Source of the DNA: VRUE01 sp036271315
GTDB lineage: Bacteria; Actinomycetota; Thermoleophilia; Solirubrobacterales; 70-9
Length of the DNA: 64,000 nt
Direction: 5' to 3'
NCBI GenBank assembly: GCA_036271315.1
Contig: DATBAV010000042.1
Location: forward strand, 62,001 to 126,000
Part shown: piece after piece, positions 36,300 to 44,475 of the stretch
Numbering within the stretch: the stretch's first letter is position 1
Layout of the letters: every line of letters begins with the position of its first letter
Translations under genes and position numbers: made by a program
The notes under the pieces: model-generated
Databases searched by the model: none
What the model was told of the DNA's origin: nothing
Seen by the model: only the letters and a program-made list of their open reading frames with translations

Positions 36300-36312
36300 G
36301 CGGCGGGCGATG

Positions 36313-36915
36313 CTACCGACGCAGGCCTTCCAGCAGGTCGACGACGATCGCTTCGGAACGCTCTCGCGCCGCCCGGCGGTCGGGAGCGACGGCAATCAAC
36401 GTCGCCGCCTCGATCATCGCCCCGAGCAGGATGATCGCGGTCATCTCGGGATCGTGCGGCACCAATTCGCCCGCCTCGATCGCCGCCGAGACCGCCGCCA
36501 GCGCCACCCCGATCCCCAGCTCGGTCGCGGCCGCCCGCCAGCCCTCCCAACCAAGCACGACGCGGCTCTGGAGAAGGCCGATGCGACGCAGCTCCTCGTC
36601 GGTCTCGCACAGTTGCAGGTAAGCCCTAGTGCTCTCGAGCAGCGCGGCAAAGGGTGAGCCCGCTGCCATGGCGCGCTCGATGACGAGTCCGAGGATTCGC
36701 CGCTCACCGGTTTCGAAGACGACTTTGAAGAGGTCTCGCTTGGAAGCGAAGTGGTGATAGAGAGCGCCGCGGCTGACGCCGGAGCGTTCGAGGATCTCCC
36801 CGGTCGAGACATCGCCGTAGTCGCGTTCCATGAAGAGTTCGCGCGACGCCTCGACCAGAGCCTCCCGGGCGCCCTCGCTGGGTCGCCCCCGGGCTCTCTT
36901 GCTTGCTATCGCCAC
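36313..36915 (-). CDS. TetR family transcriptional regulator
   Basis: 200 aa, GTG start. HTH: ALVEASRELFMERDYGDVSTGEILERSGVSRGALYHHFASKRDLFKVVF (about 19-68), ending with the usual YHHFASK. C-terminal ligand domain includes a long Ala-rich helix. A clear palindrome at 36929-36951 sits just upstream of its start, in the divergent promoter shared with the DUF4242 gene, so autoregulation and control of that gene are likely. icd follows 13 bp downstream and may be co-transcribed. Confidence 0.92.
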   Translation of the reverse strand: MAIASKRARGRPSEGAREALVEASRELFMERDYGDVSTGEILERSGVSRGALYHHFASKRDLFKVVFETGERRILGLVIERAMAAGSPFAALLESTRAYLQLCETDEELRRIGLLQSRVVLGWEGWRAAATELGIGVALAAVSAAIEAGELVPHDPEMTAIILLGAMIEAATLIAVAPDRRAARERSEAIVVDLLEGLRR

Positions 36916-36928
36916 CGCCTCTCATTAT

Positions 36929-36951
36929 ATTACCGACCATTCGTCGGTAAT
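36929..36951. promoter_or_regulatory. TetR operator palindrome
   Basis: ATTACCGAC-CATTC-GTCGGTAAT: perfect 9-bp arms with a 5-bp spacer, in the 83-bp region between a TetR gene and the divergent DUF4242 gene. A further half-like GGTCGG follows at once. Size, symmetry and place fit an operator for the adjacent TetR protein. Confidence 0.8.
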
Positions 36952-36998
36952 TGGTCGGATCGGGCTTCGCTGCCCTCCGCCCCGAATGAGGAGGAAGC

Positions 36999-37301
36999 GT
37001 GAAGACGTACGTGATCCGGCGGGAACAAGCCTGGAAATCAGCCGAGGAGCTGGAGGCCACCGCGGCGCGATCGAAACAGGTCGCGGAAAGCGAGTTCCCC
37101 GAGGACATCTCCTGGATCCGCAGCTACGTGATCAGCGAGCCGGCCGGGACCCTGGGAACCGTCTGCATCTACCAGGCGACCGATGTGGATTCGGTGAGGC
37201 GACATGCCGAGCGCGTCGACATGCCCGCGGACGAGATCCTCGAGGTCGCCGACACCGTCGTGATCAGGCCAGATCCCCAGCCGGAGGGCGCCGGCGCCTG
37301 A
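36999..37301 (+). CDS. DUF4242 family protein
   Basis: 100 aa, GTG start, GAGGAAGC upstream. Matches the DUF4242 pattern: MKTYVIRREQAWKSAEELEA, SWIRSYVISEPAGTLGTVCIYQA and VRRHAERVDMPADEILEVADTVVIRPDP. The family folds as a ferredoxin-like oligomer; one Streptomyces member binds nickel. Role here unknown. Divergent from TetR across its operator; acyl-CoA dehydrogenase follows after 31 bp. Confidence 0.88.
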   Translation: MKTYVIRREQAWKSAEELEATAARSKQVAESEFPEDISWIRSYVISEPAGTLGTVCIYQATDVDSVRRHAERVDMPADEILEVADTVVIRPDPQPEGAGA

Positions 37302-37332
37302 CGGGAATCCGGTCTCCTGCCAGAATGGGCGC

Positions 37333-39006
37333 GTGGCAACTGTCGAGCACTCAGCCTCACAAGTGACCCACGAGGTCTTCAACCAGGCCTCGCCGCTGGA
37401 GGACTACAACCCCTTTGACGCCGATCGACCGCTGCGCGAGGCGCTGGTCCGCGAGGGCGCTGGCTGGGCCGAGGACCGGGCCCGCGAGCTCGGCGCGATC
37501 TGTGGTTCGGCCCAGACGATCCGCTGGGGCTTCGAGGCCAATGAGAAGAAGCCGCAGCTGAAGACCCACGACCGCTTCGGTCACCGCATCGACGAGGTCG
37601 AGTTCGACAGCTCCTGGCACGAGCTGATGCGGATCGGCTCCAGCCACGGCCTGCACGCAATGCCCTGGCGCGAGCCGGGCGTCGGTGCCCACGTCGCCCG
37701 CGCGGCGATGTTCATGTTGCTGATGCAGGCGGAGAGCGGCGTCGGTTGCCCACTCTCGATGACCTACTCGGCGATCCCGGCGCTGCGCAAGCAGCCCGAG
37801 CTGGCAGCCGAGTGGGAGGAGCGCTTCCTCTCGCTCGACTACGACGAGCGCTCGCTGCCCGCCGATCGCAAGAGCGGCGCCCTCTGCGGGATGGCGATGA
37901 CCGAGAAGCAGGGCGGTTCCGACGTGCGCGCCAACACCACCGTGGCGACGCCGCTCAACGGCGGCGGGCCCGGGGCCGAGTACGAGCTGGTCGGCCACAA
38001 GTGGTTCTGCTCGGCGCCGATGTGCGATGCCTTCCTCGTCCTTGCTCAGACCGACTCCGGCGTCTCCTGCTTCCTGATGCCGCGCTGGACCCCCGATGGC
38101 GAGCGCAACGCCTTCCAGATCCAGCGCCTCAAGGACAAGCTCGGCAACCGCTCCAACGCCTCCTCGGAGCTCGAGTTCCGCGGCGCTTGGGCGCGCATGG
38201 TCGGCGAGGAGGGACGCGGCGTGCCGACGATCATCGAGATGGTCAACCACACCCGCCTCGACTGCGTGATCGGTGCCGCCACCGGCTACCGGGCCGGGCT
38301 CGTGCAGGCACTCAACCACACCGAACACCGGGCGGCCTTCGGCAAGGAGCTGATCGACCAGCCGCTGATGCAGAACGTGCTCGCCGACCTCGCGGTCGAG
38401 TCCGAAGCCGCCACGGTCGCCGCGATGCGCCTCGCCCGCGCCTACGACGAGGCCGCCGCTGGCGAGGAGGACGCCGCCAATTTCCGCCGCCTCGCCAACG
38501 CCGTCCTCAAGTACTGGATGTGCAAGCGCGCCCCCTCCCATGCGGTCGAGTGCCTCGAGTGCCTGGGCGGCAATGGCTACGTCGAGGAGTCGGGCATGCC
38601 CCGCCTCTACCGCGAGGCCCCGCTCGCCTCGATCTGGGAGGGCTCCGGCAACGTCCAGTGCCTCGACGCCCTGCGGGCGATGGTCAAGAGCCCGGCCTCG
38701 GTCGAGGCATTCTTCGCCGAGGTCGAAGCCGGCTCCGGCGCCGAACCGAAGCTCGACAACTACATCGCCGCCCTGAAGGACGAAATCCCCGGCGACGTCG
38801 CGACGATCGAGTCCCGCGCCCGCCGCATCGTCGAGGGCATGGCCGTCGCCCTTCAAGCTTCCCTACTTGTTCGTTACGGCGATCCGGCGGTCGCCGACGC
38901 CTTCTGCGCCTCGCGCCTCTCTGGCGACTGGGGCAACGCCTTCGGAACCCTTCCAGCGGGCACGAACTTCAGCTCAATAATCGAGCGCCACCGGCCCCGG
39001 GCCTGA
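37333..39006 (+). CDS. AidB-like acyl-CoA dehydrogenase
   Basis: 557 aa, longer than ordinary acyl-CoA dehydrogenases. The N-terminal EVFNQASPLEDYNPFDADRPL with LMQAESGVGCPLSMTYSAIPAL and MAMTEKQGGSDVRANTT is the AidB/FadE-like group; FAD-binding and catalytic regions follow (WFCSAPMCDAFLVLAQT; HRAAFGKELIDQPLMQNVLADL; CLGGNGYVEESGMPRLYREAPLASIWEGSGNVQ). Could oxidise acyl-CoA or take part in alkylation response. Downstream of the TetR/DUF4242 pair. The TGA stop is the first three bases of an inverted-arm element. Confidence 0.9.
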   Translation: MATVEHSASQVTHEVFNQASPLEDYNPFDADRPLREALVREGAGWAEDRARELGAICGSAQTIRWGFEANEKKPQLKTHDRFGHRIDEVEFDSSWHELMRIGSSHGLHAMPWREPGVGAHVARAAMFMLLMQAESGVGCPLSMTYSAIPALRKQPELAAEWEERFLSLDYDERSLPADRKSGALCGMAMTEKQGGSDVRANTTVATPLNGGGPGAEYELVGHKWFCSAPMCDAFLVLAQTDSGVSCFLMPRWTPDGERNAFQIQRLKDKLGNRSNASSELEFRGAWARMVGEEGRGVPTIIEMVNHTRLDCVIGAATGYRAGLVQALNHTEHRAAFGKELIDQPLMQNVLADLAVESEAATVAAMRLARAYDEAAAGEEDAANFRRLANAVLKYWMCKRAPSHAVECLECLGGNGYVEESGMPRLYREAPLASIWEGSGNVQCLDALRAMVKSPASVEAFFAEVEAGSGAEPKLDNYIAALKDEIPGDVATIESRARRIVEGMAVALQASLLVRYGDPAVADAFCASRLSGDWGNAFGTLPAGTNFSSIIERHRPRA

Positions 39007-39071
39007 GCCGCCGGGAGTTCCCTGTCAGGAACTCCCGCGAAGCGGCCTGACAAGGAACCCCCGGCGGCTCA
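39004..39071. repeat. inverted-arm element, family 2, copy C (26+16+26 bp)
   Basis: Arms 39004-39029 and 39046-39071 are inverted repeats matching at 24 of 26 positions (12 outer bases perfect). The loop 39030-39045 is AACTC followed by CCGC-GAA-GCGG. The element starts exactly at the TGA of the acyl-CoA dehydrogenase and ends exactly at the TGA of the convergent protease gene. The hairpin at 45401-45468 has the same 26-16-26 geometry and, on the other strand, the loop ACTCA followed by GCGC-GAA-GCGC. Probably serves as a bidirectional terminator, but the matched geometry points to a defined family. Confidence 0.8.
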
Positions 39072-40229
39072 CGTCGACTGGTCGCGTAGCGCTCGTCCTA
39101 CCTGCTCGGCGGTGATCACGCCCGAAAGGCGACCGTCGGCGTCGACCGCCATCAAGGCACCGAAGCGCCTCAGCGCCCCGCTAGTGAGCAGCGAATCGAG
39201 TGGAGCGTCGTCGCGCACCTGGAAGGTGCCGTCGTTGTGCTCGAGCAGATCGGAGACGTGCCAGCTCGTGCGCGAGGTCTCGGGAACCTCATCCGCTTTG
39301 TCGCGGACGACGAGTCCGAGGAAGTGGTGGGCGGCATCGACCACCGGGAACCAGGGCCAGCGATAGCGGAGGAAGTATTCGTCCAGCGCCTGCTCGACGC
39401 TCAACTCATCGAGGATCGTCACCGGCTGGCGGTCCATCACGTCGGAGACCTGGAGGCTGCTGATCTTGCCGGTGATCCGCGTCTGCACTGAAGCGGCCTT
39501 GGCGGAGCCGTTGATCACGAAGCCGATCAGGGCAAGCCATACCCCGCTGAAGGCGTCGCCGACGCCGATCAGCACCAGCCCGCCGCCGATGAAGATGTAG
39601 CCGAAGACGCGGCCGAGGTTGGCGGCGAAGCGGGTTGCCGAGTTGCGGTCGCCGGTGCGCCACCAGGCGATCGCGCGGACGATCCGGCCACCGTCCATCG
39701 GGAAGGCCGGCAGGAGGTTGAAGATGAGCACGGCCGCGTTGATCCAAGCCAGCCAGCCGACCACCGCCATCGCTCCCGAGACGCCGGAGCCGGATTCGAT
39801 CTCCACGGCGCGCTTGAACTCCTCCGGCCCGACCGCGGCCAGGCCCACTGCCGTAAGCACGATGACGATGGCAAGCGTCACCAGCGGGCCCGCGACCGCC
39901 ACCTTGAACTCGGCCGCGGGGCTGGGGGACTCGCGATCCATCCGCGCCATGCCGCCGAAGATCCAGAGCTGGATGCTGGAGATGCCGATGCCGTTGCGCT
40001 GGGCGGCAAAGGCGTGGCCGAGCTCGTGCAGGACGATCGAGCCGAAGAAGGCGAGAGCGCTGATCACCGCCAGCACGAAGGCCGTCGAGCTGGAGCTGCT
40101 CTCGCCGAGCACGTCGCCGTAGAAGCTCGACAGCCAGAGGATCACCAGGAAGAGGATCAGGAACCACGACCAGTCGACTGTGATGCGGATGCCGCGGACG
40201 TGGAACAGGGTTATCGGTTTGCCGCCCAT
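39069..40229 (-). CDS. site-2 protease (M50) family protein with two CBS domains
   Basis: 386 aa from ATG at 40229 (MGGKPITLFHVRGIRI); the frame is open to 40271 but that part lies in the inverted-arm element. Membrane zinc protease core: HELGHAFAAQ (HExxH) and third ligand in FPMDGGRIVRA, with IQLWIFGGMARM between them. The C-terminal 110 residues are a CBS pair (VSDVMDRQPVTILDELSVEQALDEYF; LTSGALRRFGALMAVDADGRLSGVI). Likely an intramembrane protease regulated by adenine nucleotides through the CBS domains. Confidence 0.92.
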   Translation of the reverse strand: MGGKPITLFHVRGIRITVDWSWFLILFLVILWLSSFYGDVLGESSSSSTAFVLAVISALAFFGSIVLHELGHAFAAQRNGIGISSIQLWIFGGMARMDRESPSPAAEFKVAVAGPLVTLAIVIVLTAVGLAAVGPEEFKRAVEIESGSGVSGAMAVVGWLAWINAAVLIFNLLPAFPMDGGRIVRAIAWWRTGDRNSATRFAANLGRVFGYIFIGGGLVLIGVGDAFSGVWLALIGFVINGSAKAASVQTRITGKISSLQVSDVMDRQPVTILDELSVEQALDEYFLRYRWPWFPVVDAAHHFLGLVVRDKADEVPETSRTSWHVSDLLEHNDGTFQVRDDAPLDSLLTSGALRRFGALMAVDADGRLSGVITAEQVGRALRDQST

Positions 40230-40243
40230 CACAGGTCCAATCG

Positions 40244-40363
40244 TACGTGGCCGTCCAGGCGGGGGTTCCACTTAACTTTTTCGGTGGGGCGTGGTTGGGC
40301 TGGCGCCTAAAGCTCCCGACGAAAAAGTGCAAGACGTTCCACCCCCGCCTGGACGGCCACGTA
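40244..40363. repeat. inverted-arm element, family 1, copy B (23+74+23 bp)
   Basis: Perfect 23-bp inverted arms (40244-40266 and 40341-40363) enclose a 74-bp core that aligns with the core of 1931-2050 while the arms do not match that copy's arms. Conserved blocks: CACTTAACTTTTT, GGTGGGG, CTGGCGCC, AAAAAG, CAAGACGTT. Inner stem CTTTTTCG (40276-40283) / CGAAAAAG (40320-40327) covaries with the other copy. GTTCCAC is a direct repeat at 40265-40271 and 40336-40342. Unlike copy A it lies between divergent genes, so it cannot be a terminator for either of them; it occupies their shared promoter region. Confidence 0.85.
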
Positions 40364-40376
40364 TAAGTTCGCGGCG

Positions 40377-41552
40377 ATGGCGGCAAACCAAGACCAGCTT
40401 CGAGAGTGGCTCGAGCAGCTCGAGCAGATCCATAGGCCTTCGGCCTCCGATGGCGAGCGGCGTGCTGCGGAGTGGATCGTCGAGCGCTTCAGGGAGCTTG
40501 GAGCGGAGGCGCGGATTGAGGCTGAGATCGCGCACGGCACTTATTGGTGGCCGCTGGGCCTTGGCGCGGCGCTGGGGGTACTGGGCGGCTGGCTCGGGTT
40601 GCGGGGGCGCAGGTTGGTCGGAGCTCTCCTGGGACTCGGCGGAGCCGCGGGGATCGCTGCCGACTTTCCACCCGGCAAGCGTCCGCTGCGCCGGCTGTTG
40701 CCCAAGCGCACCACCTACAACGTCGTCTGCGAGCTCGGACCGACCGAGGCTGAGCGCACCGTCGTCCTCATCGCCCACCACGACGCCGCCCACTCCGGCC
40801 TGATCTTCCACCCGCGGATCCCCAGGATCGCCGACCGCCTCGGCCTGATCGAGGGCAAAGACACGAGCCCGATGCTGATGGCGCCGGTGGTGGGCGGCCC
40901 GCTACTCGCCGGCCTGGGTGCCCTGATGGGACGACGCTGGCTGGCCAGGCTCGGTGCCCTCTGCGGCCTCGGCACGGTCGCGGCGATGGCCGACATCGGC
41001 CGGCGCGAGACCGTGCCCGGTGCCAACGACAACGGCACCGGCGTCGTCGCCCTGCTGGCGCTGGCGAAGCGACTGGTCGAGGAGCCGACCGCGGACGTCC
41101 GCGTCATCCTCCTCTCGGTCGGATCCGAGGAGTCCTTCAGCGAGGGGATCAAGGCCTTCGGCGAGCGCCACTTCGCTGAGCTGCCGCGCGAGAGCACCTT
41201 CTTCCTCTGCCTCGAGTCGCTCGGCTCGCCCCACCTCTTGGTGCTGCGCGGCGAGGGCTTCCTCGAGATGCACGAGTACCCGCAGCGCTCCCTGGCGTTG
41301 ATGGACGAGCTGGCCGAGGAGCTGGGGATCTGGCTCTATCCCAACCTGCGCCTGCACAACGGCACCGACGGCCTCGAGCCGCTGGCGGCGGGCTATGAGA
41401 CCGCCGCGCTCTGCGCCTGCAACGAGCTCAAGCAGCCGGCCTTCTACCACTGGCCCAACGACGTCGCCGCCAACGTCGAGTTCGGCACCGTCGCCGACGG
41501 CATCCGCCTCAGCGAGGCCGCGATCCGTCGCCTCGACCAGCGCTGGCTGTAG
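40377..41552 (+). CDS. M28 family zinc aminopeptidase-like membrane protein
   Basis: 391 aa. Zinc-site motifs of M28: AHHDAAHSG (HxD), PGANDNGTGVVALLALA (bridging Asp), GSEESFSEGIKAF (Glu-Glu), and a late His in YHWPNDVAANV. Two hydrophobic stretches (GLGAALGVLGGWLGL; LLGLGGAAGI, about 60-100; and LMAPVVGGPLLAGLGALMG) interrupt the N-terminal half, so it is probably membrane-bound. Substrate unknown. Divergent from the site-2 protease across an inverted-arm element. Confidence 0.85.
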   Translation: MAANQDQLREWLEQLEQIHRPSASDGERRAAEWIVERFRELGAEARIEAEIAHGTYWWPLGLGAALGVLGGWLGLRGRRLVGALLGLGGAAGIAADFPPGKRPLRRLLPKRTTYNVVCELGPTEAERTVVLIAHHDAAHSGLIFHPRIPRIADRLGLIEGKDTSPMLMAPVVGGPLLAGLGALMGRRWLARLGALCGLGTVAAMADIGRRETVPGANDNGTGVVALLALAKRLVEEPTADVRVILLSVGSEESFSEGIKAFGERHFAELPRESTFFLCLESLGSPHLLVLRGEGFLEMHEYPQRSLALMDELAEELGIWLYPNLRLHNGTDGLEPLAAGYETAALCACNELKQPAFYHWPNDVAANVEFGTVADGIRLSEAAIRRLDQRWL

Positions 41553-41555
41553 CTC

Positions 41556-41587
41556 GCCGAATTCCGACTGCGGCCTCGGATTTCGGC
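41556..41587 (+). terminator. hairpin after the M28 gene
   Basis: GCCGAATTCCGA (41556-41567) pairs with TCGGATTTCGGC (41576-41587) with a single mismatch around an 8-base loop, 4 bases after the M28 stop. No T tract follows, so it is a weak terminator or mRNA 3'-end stabiliser. It lies 18 bp before the sdhA start. Confidence 0.5.
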
Positions 41588-41605
41588 TCTATAGAGTCCG
41601 CGCTC

Positions 41606-43294
41606 GTGCCCACGCATGACGTACTGGTGATCGGTGCCGGCCTGGCCGGACAAAGAGCAGCACTGGCAGCCGCCGAGGAGGGCGTCTCGGTCGGCATCGT
41701 CAGCAAGGTCCACCCGGTCCGCTCCCACTCCAACGCGGCCCAGGGCGGGATCAACGCCGCGCTCAACCCCGGCGACTCCTGGGAGTCGCACGCTTTTGAC
41801 ACGATCAAGGGCTCCGACTACCTGAGCGACCAGGACGCGGTCGAGATCATGTGCCGCGAGGCGCCGGAGGAGATCCTCCACCTCGAGCACCTCGGCGTCA
41901 CCTTCCACCGCAACGAGGAAGGCAAGCTCGGCACCCGCGCCTTCGGCGGCGCCTCGGCCGCCCGCACCTACTACGTCGCCGACATCACCGGCCAGGCGAT
42001 CATGCACGTGCTCTACGAGCAGCTGATGAAGCACTCCGAGCGGGTCGCCCGCTACGAGGAGTGGTTCTGCACAGCGCTGGCGCTCGACGAGCAGGGCGAG
42101 TGCTGCGGCGTCGTCACCCGCAACATCGCCGACGGCTCGATGCAGCTCTTCCAGGCGAAGTCGGTGATCCTCGCCAACGGCGGCAACGGCCAGGTCTGGA
42201 AGCCGACCACCAACGCCTTGATCTGCACCGGCGACGGCATCGCGCAGGCCTACCGGGCCGGGGCAAAGCTGATGGACATGGAGATGATCCAGTACCACCC
42301 GACGACGCTGGCGGGCAAGGGCTTCCTGATCACCGAGGGCGCCCGCGGCGAGGGCGCCCACCTGCTCAACAAGAATGGCGAACGCTTCATGGAGCGCTAC
42401 GCGCCGAACAAGATGGAGCTGGCCTCGCGCGACGTCGTCTCCCGCGCCGAGCAGACCGAGATCAACGAGGGCCGCGGCTTCGACGACGGCACCGTCGCCC
42501 TCGACATCACCGTGGTGCCGAAGAAGCGGGTGCACGAGGCGCTGCGCGAGATCGTCCTCGTCGGCAAGGACTTCGCCGGGGTCGACATCACCAAGGAACC
42601 GATCCACATCAAGCCCGGCAACCACTACACGATGGGCGGGGTCAAGACCGACGTCGACGGCCGCACCGACATCCCCGGCCTCTACGCCGCCGGCGAGGTC
42701 GCCTGCGTCTCGGTCCACGGCGGCAACCGCCTCGGCGCCAACTCGCTGCTCGACACGCTGATCTTCGGCCGCCGCTCCGGCGCCGACGCGGCAGCACGCG
42801 CCAAGCGCACCGAGGGCTCGCGGCCCTCGAAAGCGGTGCTCGAGGCCGAGCAGGCGACGATCGACGCAATCTCCGCCCGCGAGAAGGGCTCCGGTCGCCG
42901 CGTCTCGGAGATCAAGTTCGACCTCGGCACGGTGATGGACGCCAAGGTGGCGGTCTTCCGCGACGAGGCCGGCATCACCGAAGCGCTGGAGACCGTGCGC
43001 CGGCTCAAGGAGGAGGCCAAGACCGCCTACATCGACGACAAGGGCTCGGTCTTCAACCAGGACCTGCTCGGCGCGATCGAGCTCGGCTACATGCTCGACA
43101 ACGCCGAGTGCACCTGCGTCGCCGCGCTGGAGCGCAAGGAGAGCCGTGGCGCCCAATACAGGACGGACTTCCCGGAGCGCAATGATGAGGAGTGGCTCAA
43201 GCACATCGACTTGCAGCTCAACGACGACGGGCCCGAGATCTCCTACTCCGAGGTGACGATCACCCAGTGGGAACCGCAAGAGAGGACTTACTAA
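41606..43294 (+). CDS. sdhA: succinate dehydrogenase / fumarate reductase flavoprotein subunit
   Basis: 562 aa, GTG start. FAD-binding VLVIGAGLAGQRAALAAAEEG (6-26), covalent-FAD His region SHSNAAQGGINAAL, RTYYVADITGQAI, YHPTTLAGKGFLITEGARGEG (active-site His/Arg), GNHYTMGGVKTD, YAAGEVACVSVHGGNRLGANSLLD. First gene of sdhA-sdhB-sdhE; TAATG couples it to sdhB. Confidence 0.95.
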   Translation: MPTHDVLVIGAGLAGQRAALAAAEEGVSVGIVSKVHPVRSHSNAAQGGINAALNPGDSWESHAFDTIKGSDYLSDQDAVEIMCREAPEEILHLEHLGVTFHRNEEGKLGTRAFGGASAARTYYVADITGQAIMHVLYEQLMKHSERVARYEEWFCTALALDEQGECCGVVTRNIADGSMQLFQAKSVILANGGNGQVWKPTTNALICTGDGIAQAYRAGAKLMDMEMIQYHPTTLAGKGFLITEGARGEGAHLLNKNGERFMERYAPNKMELASRDVVSRAEQTEINEGRGFDDGTVALDITVVPKKRVHEALREIVLVGKDFAGVDITKEPIHIKPGNHYTMGGVKTDVDGRTDIPGLYAAGEVACVSVHGGNRLGANSLLDTLIFGRRSGADAAARAKRTEGSRPSKAVLEAEQATIDAISAREKGSGRRVSEIKFDLGTVMDAKVAVFRDEAGITEALETVRRLKEEAKTAYIDDKGSVFNQDLLGAIELGYMLDNAECTCVAALERKESRGAQYRTDFPERNDEEWLKHIDLQLNDDGPEISYSEVTITQWEPQERTY

Positions 43295-44475
43295 TGGCCG
43301 AGTACACGCTCAAGGTCCGCCGGTATCAGCCCGAGTCGGGCGAGGGCGCCTACTGGGAGGAGTTCAAGGTCGAGCTCGATCCCTCGCTCTCCGTCCTCGA
43401 CGGTCTGCTGCAGGTCAAAGACCGCGACGACGGCTCGCTCTCGGTGCGCTGCTCCTGCCGCGCCGCGATCTGCGGCTCCTGCGGGATGAAGGTCAACGGC
43501 CAGTCCACCCTTGGCTGCAAGACCCAGGTCGGCGAGGCGCTGGAGATGGCCGAACGGAAAGCCAGCGTCAGCCCCAGCGCCGACGGCGGCACGCCGCCGA
43601 TCGTGATCGAGCCGATGGGAAACATGCCCGTGATCAAGGACCTGATCACCGACATGGAGTCGACCCACTGGACCAAGATCCGCCGCGTCACCCCCTGGCT
43701 CCTCCCCCACGGCGAGGCGCCCGAGCGCGAGTACGTAGTCGAGCCCGAGTCGATGATCGACATCACCCAGTCGATGGCCTGCATCCAGTGCGGCGCCTGC
43801 GTCTCCTCCTGCCTCTCGATGGAAGCCGACCCCGAGTTCATCGGCCCGGCCGCGCTGGCCAAGGCCTATCGCTTCGTCGGCGATCCGCGCGACGCCGAGA
43901 CCAAGGAGCGCCTCCACGACCTCGCCCACGACCCGCACGGGATCTACGATTGCACCCACTGCTTCAGCTGCATCGACGCCTGCCCCAAGGGCGTGGCGCC
44001 GATGGACCAGATCATGCGCCTGCGCCGCAAAGCCGGCGAAGAGGGTATTGACGACGACCCCAACAACGGCCACAGCCACGAGGAGGCCTTCGTCAAGATC
44101 ATCGAGAAGAAGGGCACGCTCGACGAGGCACTGCTGGTGCAGGAGTCCTACGCGCCCGGCGTCAAAGGCAAGCTCAAACCCTCGATGGGCGCGATCAAGG
44201 GCCTGATCGAGTCGCTGCCGACGGTGCTGCGGGCGATCAAGACCGGCAAGGCGCGCTCGGCCCACAAGGTAATCCCCGGCCTCCACCCCAAGCTGCCCGG
44301 CGGCGCCCAGGACGAGGTCAAGGCGATCTACAAGCACGCCGAGGAGCACCGTGAGGAATTCAACATCTACATCGCCGGAGAAGACGAGGACTTCGTCGAA
44401 CCGGAGCCCGATGAGCCGACCGATGAGACCTTGACAGCGGAGGCGGCCGCGGCCGCGGAAAGCGAGGAGTCGTGA
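43294..44475 (+). CDS. sdhB: succinate dehydrogenase iron-sulfur subunit with C-terminal extension
   Basis: 393 aa, about 100 longer than usual SdhB. [2Fe-2S] cluster CSCRAAICGSCGMKVNG with a later C (about 50-80), [4Fe-4S]/[3Fe-4S] clusters CIQCGACVSSC and CTHCFSCIDACPKG. Beyond about 260 comes an extra helical domain (SYAPGVKGKLKPSMGAIKG, VIPGLHPKLPGG, EVKAIYKHAEEH) ending in a very acidic tail (EPEPDEPTDE, Ala-rich). This extension is like the region in SdhB/HdrC-type subunits that contact CCG-domain partners. GTGA overlap with the next gene. Confidence 0.93.
   Translation: MAEYTLKVRRYQPESGEGAYWEEFKVELDPSLSVLDGLLQVKDRDDGSLSVRCSCRAAICGSCGMKVNGQSTLGCKTQVGEALEMAERKASVSPSADGGTPPIVIEPMGNMPVIKDLITDMESTHWTKIRRVTPWLLPHGEAPEREYVVEPESMIDITQSMACIQCGACVSSCLSMEADPEFIGPAALAKAYRFVGDPRDAETKERLHDLAHDPHGIYDCTHCFSCIDACPKGVAPMDQIMRLRRKAGEEGIDDDPNNGHSHEEAFVKIIEKKGTLDEALLVQESYAPGVKGKLKPSMGAIKGLIESLPTVLRAIKTGKARSAHKVIPGLHPKLPGGAQDEVKAIYKHAEEHREEFNIYIAGEDEDFVEPEPDEPTDETLTAEAAAAAESEES

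Noticed and set aside
40230..40271. Upstream start for the site-2 protease gene
   Set aside because: The extra residues lie within the arm of the inverted-arm element; ATG 40229 gives a typical short N-terminus before the first membrane segment.
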